Assembly (NCBI RefSeq): GCF_041103235.1 | Contig: NZ_JBGCUN010000001.1 | Location: 1,302,001-1,366,000, forward strand | Reading direction: 5' to 3' | Length of the DNA: 64,000 bases | Origin: Yoonia sp. R2331 | Lineage (GTDB): Bacteria; Pseudomonadota; Alphaproteobacteria; Rhodobacterales; Rhodobacteraceae | Shown here: positions 58,181 through 64,000 of the stretch, one piece after another | How positions within the stretch are numbered: position 1 is the first letter of the stretch | How the letters are laid out: the number at the start of each line of letters is the position of its first letter | Program-made: the position numbers and the translations under genes | The notes under the pieces: generated by a model | The model's database searches: none | What the model was told of the DNA's origin: nothing | Seen by the model: the letters and a program-made list of their open reading frames with translations, nothing else

Positions 58181-59632
58181 TTAATCCTTCAGGCTTTCTT
58201 CGCGCAGGCCATCGGCCAGCAGGTTCAGGCCCAGCACCAGCGACAGAAGCGCAATTGCGGGCGGCAGTGGCGGGTGCACGAAGATCAGCAAGAGCTTGCG
58301 GCCTTCGTTGATCGTAGAGCCCCAATCCGGCGATTCCGGTGGCAGGCCCAGACCAAAGAAGCCCAAGGTTCCCAGCAGGATCGTGGTGTAGCCGATGCGC
58401 AGACAGAAATCGACGATCAACGGGCCACGCGCGTTGGGCAGGATTTCCCAGAGCATGATGTACCACGCACCCTCACCACGGGTCTGTGCCGCGGCGACAT
58501 AGTCGCGGGTGCGCAGATCAAGGGCGAGGCCCCGCACGATGCGGAACACAGTGGGCGAATTCACGAAGACCACCGAGACAAAGACCACCAGAATACCCGG
58601 CGCGATGTCAAAGAGGTCCACCGCCGGTGGCAGGAAGTTCAGCACCGTACCCGCCTGCGAGATCATCGACAGATAGAGCCAGGCCAGACCGCCCAGCACC
58701 AGGATCAGCATCGGTGTCCGTTTGGCCGGTTGTGTGTAGAACCGCGAGTTCAGCAGCACACCGAAGAACACGATCGGGAACACAAAGAGGAAGGCGGCCA
58801 TGAACGACGGGATGCCGGTCTGCACGATCTCTGGGGTCACCAGCAGGTAGAACAGCAGGATGACCGGGAAGGCGAGGATCAGGTTGGCCAGGAACGACAG
58901 GACCGTGTCCAGACGTCCACCATAGAAGCCTGCGGGCAGGCCCAATGTGATCCCGACCATGAAGGCAAAAACGGTCGCCATCGGTGCAATCGCGATCACG
59001 ATGGTCGAGCCATAGACCATGCGGCTGAAGATATCCCGCGCGAGGTTGTCACCGCCCAAGAGGTAGTGGGGGTAAAGCTCTTCCGAGCCTTCAGGCAGGG
59101 CCACACCGGGCAGCTTGTTCTTGAGGCCCGAGATCTGCGAGAGCGGATCATGGGTGGCGATGAGGTCGAAGATGCCCGCGAAGATCGCGGTGTACACCCA
59201 GAACATCACCAGACCAAAGCCGATCATGCCGATGACGCTGTCGAAAAGCTTGCCGTAAAGGCCAAGGCGCCGTTTGAACATGATCGAGGCCAGAAAGGTC
59301 AGGAACAGGGTGATCCAGACTGGCGCAAATTGCTTGGACATCGCGCCGATGATCCCAGCACTGCCGTAAGGCATGATGACGCCGCCAATGATGTAGATCA
59401 GCACGAGGATCAGCGCGGCAAAGAACAGCCATTTGGTCGATTTCTCGACTATGCCAAGCGCGCCGCCACGTTGCATCAGCGTCCCGTCGGGGTTGGATTG
59501 CAGGGTCACGGCTGGTGCAAACAAGCTGAGCACGATTTGTGCCACAACGGAGATTGCCAGCAGGATGACCACGATGGTCAGAACGGGGTTCAGAATTGCC
59601 CCAAGTGATCCGGTCCAGGTGAGGGTTTCCAT
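58181..59632 (-). CDS. Peptide ABC transporter permease (DppC-like)
   Basis: 483 residues from 59632, ATG behind AGGGAGGATTG. An unusually long N-terminal region carries extra membrane segments (LTIVVILLAISVVAQIVLSL, FFAALILVLIYIIGGVIMPY). The permease core starts at ~235, with the EAA loop ARTRGEGAWYIMLWEILPNA-type segment (TRDYVAAAQTRGEGAWYIM) that docks the ATPase. It forms the channel with the DppB-like partner encoded 13 bases upstream. Confidence 0.9.
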   Translation of the reverse strand: METLTWTGSLGAILNPVLTIVVILLAISVVAQIVLSLFAPAVTLQSNPDGTLMQRGGALGIVEKSTKWLFFAALILVLIYIIGGVIMPYGSAGIIGAMSKQFAPVWITLFLTFLASIMFKRRLGLYGKLFDSVIGMIGFGLVMFWVYTAIFAGIFDLIATHDPLSQISGLKNKLPGVALPEGSEELYPHYLLGGDNLARDIFSRMVYGSTIVIAIAPMATVFAFMVGITLGLPAGFYGGRLDTVLSFLANLILAFPVILLFYLLVTPEIVQTGIPSFMAAFLFVFPIVFFGVLLNSRFYTQPAKRTPMLILVLGGLAWLYLSMISQAGTVLNFLPPAVDLFDIAPGILVVFVSVVFVNSPTVFRIVRGLALDLRTRDYVAAAQTRGEGAWYIMLWEILPNARGPLIVDFCLRIGYTTILLGTLGFFGLGLPPESPDWGSTINEGRKLLLIFVHPPLPPAIALLSLVLGLNLLADGLREESLKD

Positions 59633-59645
59633 GATCAATCCTCCC

Positions 59646-60680
59646 TTATGAAATGCGAATGCGTGGGTTGAGGAACACATATCCGATGTCGGATATGAGC
59701 TGCGTCACCAGCACCACGAAAACAGAGACGATTGAGACACCCAGCAGAAGCTCGATATCGTTGTTGCCTGCGGCCTGTACCAGCGTCCAGCCGAAGCCCT
59801 TGTAGTTAAAGAGCGTCTCGACGATCACGACACCGTTCAGCAGCCAGGGGAACTGCAGCATGATGACCGTGAAAGGCGCGATAAGTGCGTTGCGCAGGGC
59901 ATGGCGGATCACGATCTTGGGGAAGCTGACCCCTTTGAGCCGCGCGGTACGGATATACTGGGCCGTCATGACTTCGGTCATCGACGCCCGCGTCATCCGC
60001 GCGATATAGCCCATGCCGTAAAGCGCGATTGTGATCGTGGGGAGAAAGAAGTTCTCGAAGGTCACATTTTCCGTGGCCGACGTGGCCGTGCCTTTGAATG
60101 GCACTGCCTCCCAATCAATGAAGGCCTTGGTCGCAAAGGCCGCGATCAGGATCACACCGGACACGTATTCAGGTGTCGCCGTTGATATGATCGAAAAGGT
60201 CGATAGGGTTCGGTCGGTGCCGGACCCCTCTCGCATACCCGCAAGCACGCCGATAATCAGCGCGCCCGGGACCATCACCACCATCACCCAGAACATCAAC
60301 TTGCCGGTCAGGCCCAGTCGGGTCCCGACAATGGTGCTGACTTCATCCTTGAAGACGGTCGAGGTGCCCCAATCGCCCTGAATGATGCCGCAGAAGGATT
60401 TGCCGTCTTCGCAGCGGCGGCGCAACTCTCCATCCGAACCTTCAATTTCATAGCCGGGCAATACCCCGAGCCATTGGCCGTATTTGACCGGGAGCGGCTG
60501 CATATAGCCGCGGTTGGTCAGATAGCTGTTCACGGCTTCGTCCGACATGCGGAAGTTGCCTTGGGTTTTGGCCAGCTTTTCAAGGTTTGGAAAGAGATTG
60601 GTGAGCCAGAAGACGATGAACGTCAGGCACAGCGCCGTCAGGATCATGACCCCGAGGCGGCGTAAAATGAACAGTCCCAT
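59646..60680 (-). CDS. Peptide ABC transporter permease (DppB-like)
   Basis: 344 residues from 60680. N-terminal span LGVMILTALCLTFIVFWLTN, periplasmic region, then the core permease with five membrane segments and the EAA loop (YIRTARLKGVSFPKIVIRHA). WLLNGVVIVETLFNYKGFGW is typical of DppB. Only 13 bases separate it from the DppC-like gene. A stable hairpin lies between it and the binding-protein gene. Confidence 0.92.
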   Translation of the reverse strand: MGLFILRRLGVMILTALCLTFIVFWLTNLFPNLEKLAKTQGNFRMSDEAVNSYLTNRGYMQPLPVKYGQWLGVLPGYEIEGSDGELRRRCEDGKSFCGIIQGDWGTSTVFKDEVSTIVGTRLGLTGKLMFWVMVVMVPGALIIGVLAGMREGSGTDRTLSTFSIISTATPEYVSGVILIAAFATKAFIDWEAVPFKGTATSATENVTFENFFLPTITIALYGMGYIARMTRASMTEVMTAQYIRTARLKGVSFPKIVIRHALRNALIAPFTVIMLQFPWLLNGVVIVETLFNYKGFGWTLVQAAGNNDIELLLGVSIVSVFVVLVTQLISDIGYVFLNPRIRIS

Positions 60681-60770
60681 AAAGACCCCTGTTGGTCTGC
60701 GGCAGGGGCGTTGCCCGGCCATTCACGTGCGCCCGTCGGTATGTCCGTCGTGGCGCGGCTACAGAAGAAA

Positions 60771-60799
60771 AGGGCCGCACCGGTGTGCGGTGCGGCCCT
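60771..60799 (-). terminator. Attenuating hairpin after the substrate-binding gene
   Basis: AGGGCCGCACC (60771-60781) and GGTGCGGCCCT (60789-60799) form an 11-pair stem; read leftward it is followed by TTTTC. Such hairpins let the binding protein be made in excess over the permeases encoded downstream. Confidence 0.7.
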
Positions 60800-60809
60800 G
60801 ATCGTTGGT

Positions 60810-62471
60810 TTAGGCTGCCACAGCGATCTTGTAGATCTGCGGCAGATACGCGATGTGCATATCCCAGCCCACAAAGCCCGGTTTGGCGTGACGGTAAACC
60901 GTGCGCCAGTAAGGCTGAATGGTGACACCTTCGTCGGTCATGATGGCCTGCAATTTGCCCATCACCTCGCGGCGGGCATCGGCATCAGCGATCGAGTTGG
61001 CTTCGGCCAGCAGGGCGTCGAATTCCGCGTTCGAGAACGCAGCTTCGTTCCAAGCCTCGCCAGAGCGGTAGGCCAGACCCAGGATCTGGGTGTCGAGCGG
61101 ACGGTGGTTCCAGTTCGTGGAAGAGAACGGGTACTTGGTCCAGTCGTTCCAGAAGGTCGAACCGGGGATGATGGTCCGCTTGACCTTGAAGCCGGCGTCA
61201 CGCAGCTGTGCCGCCACCGCATCGGTGGTGTTCTTGCGCCAGTCGTCGTCGATGGAAGAGATTTCCATTTCGAAGTCCTGCATCCCGGCTTCTGTCAGCA
61301 GCTCAAGGGCGCGTTCGGGGTTGTATTCAAGCCCCGGCACGTCCGCCCATGCAGGGTGCATCGGACCCACGTGCTGGTTGCGGGCGACCTCACCCTGGTT
61401 AGCATAGCCCAGTTCCAGACAGACAGCGTTGTTACAGGCATGTGCAATGGCCTGACGCACGCGCTTGTCGGCGTAGGGCTTCATGCCATCAACTTCGGCT
61501 TCCTGGTTGGGACGGATCACGATGGTCGCAGCAGAGGCCACGGCGCTTTCTTCCCAGCCGATGTCTTTGAAGACCTGCACGAAGTCACCAACGGTTTCGT
61601 AGGTCATGTCGACCTCGTCCGCCGCAGCGGCAGCAACCCAGGCAGAGGGATCGGTGCCGTAGTCGATGTATTCGATCCGGTCGAGGTAGGCACCTTTGCC
61701 AGCCTCGTAGCCCCACCATTCAAAGCCCTCGTTACGGACCAGAACGGCCTTCACGCCAACTTCGTTGCTTTCCAGCACATAAGGACCGGTGCCAACAGCG
61801 TCGATGGCGGGGTCTTCGCGGTTGATCGAGCTGTGGTAGACCGCAGCAGGATAGTCAGCCATGCCTGCGATCAGCGTGATGTCGGATGCGGGCAGGTTCA
61901 GCGTGACGGTGTGGCTGTCGGTGACAGCAATTGCGCCGTCCAGCGCCTTGTTGGTGTCGGCGTCGATCAGCACAGCAAAGCGGCCGGCCATCGAGTTGCC
62001 TTCGGCGTCCTTGTCACACCAGTCGCCGATCACGCGTGCCACGTCTTCGGCGGTGAAGTCGTCGCCATTGTTCCACTTGACGCCTTTGCGGACGTTCAGT
62101 GTGTACTGGGTGGCGTCGTCGTTGACTTCCCAGCTTTCCAGCAGCATCGGTTCGAAAGAGCCATCGCTGTTGTATTCCACGAGATATTCCAGCCAGCCAG
62201 CAGTAACGAAGGCCATCTGCGTCCAGTCAAAGGCGCGCGGATCTTTGAGTGCACGGACTTCCATCTGCATGCGAACGGTGCCGCCTTGCTGTGCATGTGC
62301 GGCCGCCTGGGCCGGTGCGTTCAGGCCGAGCAGACCATAGGCCGCCGCAGAGGTGACCCCCAGTGCTGTCGTGCGCGCCAGGAATTCCCGGCGGCTGAGC
62401 TTGCCTGCTTTTGCATCGGCTGCGTAGGTCAATGCTGCCGGGTGAACCGACAGGTTGGTGTGGTGCGTCAT
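60810..62471 (-). CDS. Peptide ABC transporter substrate-binding protein
   Basis: 553 residues from 62471, preceded by AGGGAGATAAGT. A twin-arginine-like signal (SRREFLARTTALGVTSAAAY) exports it. The SBP_bac_5 fold is recognisable: YTLNVRKGVKWNNGDDFTAE, GTGPYVLESNEVGVKAVLVR and RVRQAIAHACNNAVCLELGY. It captures peptides or related ligands for the transporter encoded downstream. It is the first gene of a four-gene leftward operon. A tandem palindrome lies about 190 bases upstream. Confidence 0.92.
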   Translation of the reverse strand: MTHHTNLSVHPAALTYAADAKAGKLSRREFLARTTALGVTSAAAYGLLGLNAPAQAAAHAQQGGTVRMQMEVRALKDPRAFDWTQMAFVTAGWLEYLVEYNSDGSFEPMLLESWEVNDDATQYTLNVRKGVKWNNGDDFTAEDVARVIGDWCDKDAEGNSMAGRFAVLIDADTNKALDGAIAVTDSHTVTLNLPASDITLIAGMADYPAAVYHSSINREDPAIDAVGTGPYVLESNEVGVKAVLVRNEGFEWWGYEAGKGAYLDRIEYIDYGTDPSAWVAAAAADEVDMTYETVGDFVQVFKDIGWEESAVASAATIVIRPNQEAEVDGMKPYADKRVRQAIAHACNNAVCLELGYANQGEVARNQHVGPMHPAWADVPGLEYNPERALELLTEAGMQDFEMEISSIDDDWRKNTTDAVAAQLRDAGFKVKRTIIPGSTFWNDWTKYPFSSTNWNHRPLDTQILGLAYRSGEAWNEAAFSNAEFDALLAEANSIADADARREVMGKLQAIMTDEGVTIQPYWRTVYRHAKPGFVGWDMHIAYLPQIYKIAVAA

Positions 62472-62661
62472 ACTTATCTCCCTGTGACACATTTCGTTTT
62501 TTGGTCGCATCCGGATTTCTTCCGTGCGCGACAACGTGGCGATCCCACCAGGATCAACCACACTATCCCAATGTCGCATTCAGGCATCGTTTTACCCCGT
62601 CCGTCAATGCACACATTAGGACAATGAGTTCACGTTTGCGACGGTTGGCATGTCCAAAAGC

Positions 62662-62682
62662 GACATTTGTCAGACATTTGTC
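62662..62682. promoter_or_regulatory. Tandem GACATTTGTC palindromes upstream of the peptide transporter
   Basis: GACATTTGTC occurs at 62662-62671 and again at 62673-62682, 11 bases (one helical turn) apart. Each copy is itself a palindrome (GACA/TGTC). They lie between the AraC-family gene and the transporter operon. This is a good candidate binding site for the AraC-family protein. Confidence 0.55.
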
Positions 62683-62708
62683 CCTTTGGTCAAAAACGAC
62701 ATCAAGGT

Positions 62709-63542
62709 CTATGCGCGACGCTGCGCTGCAGCACCGTGCTTGCGAAAATCGGACGGCGTGCGGCCTGCGCGCGCATGAAACGCGCGGCTGAAATAGGCCG
62801 GTGAATGAAAGCCCAGATCGCTGGCGATTTGCTGGACAGGTGTGCGGGTTTCGCGCAATAGGATGCAGGCCTCATAGTGGACACGGTCCGTCAAAAGCGC
62901 CAGCGCGGACTTGCCACAGGTCTGCTTGCAACACCGGGTCAGGTGGGTTGGTGTGACGCCCAGTTCGGTGGCGTAGTCGCCCACGCGCCGGTCGCTGCGG
63001 TAGTCCCGTTCAATGAGGTCGGTATAGGCGGCCACAAGGCGGGCCGCACTTGTATCGCTACGCGCCTCTTGCCCATCATCGCTGCGGGTGTCGAGTTGGC
63101 GTTCAAAGAATACCGCCAGCAGGCCCAGGTGGTAGTGCGCGGCCCGGCTGTGGGCGCTGCGGTCCGACTTCAGCTCACGTTCCAGCCCATCCAGCAGCAC
63201 CAGCAGTTCCTTTTGCGCGCTGACGTCCCGCAGGCGCAGATGCACATGTTCGTCGGGCCATTCAGAGGCCATCGCCCCCGGGATCGTGACCATCTGTCCA
63301 AAGACGGTAGGACCAACATCAAAGCCGTACATGGTGTGGGCGGGAATGAAGATCAGGTTGTTGGGGCCGTAGCCACTGGTCAGCCCGGCCACCGTGATCC
63401 GCCCATGGCCCTTGCCCACGTAGAGCAGGCGGGGCGAAGCATGGCTGCGCATGGCTTCGGTTCGCCAGCGGCCCATCTGCGGATTTTGGGCAATCGGCGC
63501 CAACGCAAGCGCCGTTGCGGTTTTCTCGGTCGGGTGCAGCAT
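62709..63542 (-). CDS. AraC-family transcriptional regulator
   Basis: 277 residues from 63542; a start at 63596 would add 18. The N-terminal cupin-like sensor (~10-100, LLYVGKGHGRITVAGLTSGY) is followed by two helix-turn-helix motifs: RVGDYATELGVTPTHLTRCC and TPVQQIASDLGFHSPAYFSR, ending with the AraC signature FHARAGRTPSDFRK. It lies directly upstream of the peptide transporter operon in the same direction, so it probably activates it in response to a ligand. Confidence 0.9.
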   Translation of the reverse strand: MLHPTEKTATALALAPIAQNPQMGRWRTEAMRSHASPRLLYVGKGHGRITVAGLTSGYGPNNLIFIPAHTMYGFDVGPTVFGQMVTIPGAMASEWPDEHVHLRLRDVSAQKELLVLLDGLERELKSDRSAHSRAAHYHLGLLAVFFERQLDTRSDDGQEARSDTSAARLVAAYTDLIERDYRSDRRVGDYATELGVTPTHLTRCCKQTCGKSALALLTDRVHYEACILLRETRTPVQQIASDLGFHSPAYFSRAFHARAGRTPSDFRKHGAAAQRRA

Positions 63543-63604
63543 GAATCCCCCAGATTGGATTTGTGCAAATCTGGCCTGATAATTGTTCAAAAACAATCAA
63601 GAAA

Positions 63605-64000
63605 TCAGGAAACAAACCGTAGCGCTGTGGATAAGTCTGTGGACGGCATGTGGATGTGGTGCCAGTCACGCATCCGCTTGTTGAACCAAGTCCGCTGGCG
63701 TTTGGCATATTGGCGGGTGCTGATTGTGGCGGCATCGCGCGCCTGATCGAGGGTCAGGCCGCCTTGCAGATAGGCCACAAGTTCCGGCGCGCCGATGGCC
63801 TTGGCGGCAGGCGGCGCGCTGTGCCAGTGGGGCAGGATCGCGCGGACTTCGTCCAGTGCGCCGCCGTCTAGCATCTGGTCAAACCGTTGCGCGATGCGCG
63901 GTGTCAGCCAGTCTTTGGGTGCGTCGAGCACGATGGCGGTGGCCTGTGGCAGCGGCAAAAGCGGCGGTGGCGTGTTGTCTTGCCAGTCGGCAAGGCTGCG
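63605..64000 (-). CDS. miaA: tRNA dimethylallyltransferase MiaA, partial
   Basis: The frame is open to the right window edge, leaving 131 C-terminal residues and no start. AAKAIGAPELVAYLQGGLTL, then STRQYAKRQRTWFNKRM is the conserved MiaA C-terminal signature that contacts tRNA. The enzyme adds an isopentenyl group to A37 of tRNAs reading U-starting codons. The P-loop is outside the window. It is separated from the AraC-family gene by 62 bases. Confidence 0.9.
   Translation of the reverse strand, partial: RSLADWQDNTPPPLLPLPQATAIVLDAPKDWLTPRIAQRFDQMLDGGALDEVRAILPHWHSAPPAAKAIGAPELVAYLQGGLTLDQARDAATISTRQYAKRQRTWFNKRMRDWHHIHMPSTDLSTALRFVS

Noticed and set aside
58118-59608. 496-codon plus-strand frame over the DppC-like permease
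   Set aside because: Composition is extreme (His, Gln, Asp, Arg), typical of an antisense shadow of a GC-rich membrane protein gene.
60711-62627. 638-codon plus-strand frame over the substrate-binding protein
   Set aside because: Shadow of a clear SBP_bac_5 gene; no domain or start signal of its own.
1-64000. CRISPR array
   Set aside because: No regularly spaced identical 25-40-base repeats were seen; the only arrays are short iterons and gene-junction cassettes.

Overview
The window joins a prophage (about bases 1-32,600) to host chromosome (about 33,300-64,000). The host is almost certainly an alphaproteobacterium of the Rhodobacteraceae (Roseobacter-type). The evidence is an IalB-family protein, an aroK-aroB pair beside xerD, a coenzyme-B12-dependent ribonucleotide reductase with two perfect CtrA-type boxes (TTAA-N7-TTAAC) upstream, a Hint-domain haem peroxidase and the GC-rich codon use. 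The left end of the prophage lies outside the window.

Prophage layout. Bases 1-1,900 hold a RepA-like primase-helicase (5' end cut off) followed by a dense cluster of GTTCC/GGAAC words and a perfect 13-bp inverted repeat, a candidate replication origin. Bases 1,908-4,604 hold small early genes, several with winged-helix folds. After a terminator (about 4,650) comes a rightward late operon: terminase small and large subunits, portal, a phage GroES, a scaffold-like protein, a head protein, the major capsid protein, P22-like gp4 and gp10 tail accessory proteins, glycine/asparagine-rich and coiled-coil injection proteins, a virion lysozyme and a beta-helix tailspike. There is no tape-measure or sheath gene, so this is a short-tailed, P22-like virion. 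A lysis region follows (small membrane proteins, a GH24 endolysin and an overlapping Rz/Rz1-like spanin pair). It is interrupted by two tandem antisense tRNA-Ser genes, GCU and UGA. Next come a LamG-like protein and a PKD/beta-helix protein that look like a second receptor-binding set. The right arm has four leftward small genes including an XF1762-like protein, a divergent serine recombinase, a run of tiny overlapping genes joined by a repeated ribosome-binding-site/start cassette, a frameshifted zinc-ribbon remnant, and a leftward pair ending in a cytosine-methyltransferase-like gene. Bases 32,548-33,310 contain no gene I can assign and probably hold the prophage/host junction.

Host layout. 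A haem peroxidase with RTX-like repeats and a Hint domain is followed by two divergent cell-wall genes (DUF882 peptidase, L,D-transpeptidase). Then come lpxD, a dedicated acyl carrier protein and a ketoacyl-ACP synthase; ialB; a structured intergenic region; a DUF853 HerA-like ATPase; a DUF1653-like gene and class II ribonucleotide reductase; a glutathione S-transferase; a PAS-GGDEF-EAL protein; a CorC/CNNM transporter; xerD with two envelope genes; aroK-aroB; ssb; and a lytic transglycosylase. A four-gene leftward dipeptide/oligopeptide ABC transporter operon follows, with an AraC-family gene just upstream and a tandem palindrome between them. The window ends inside miaA.
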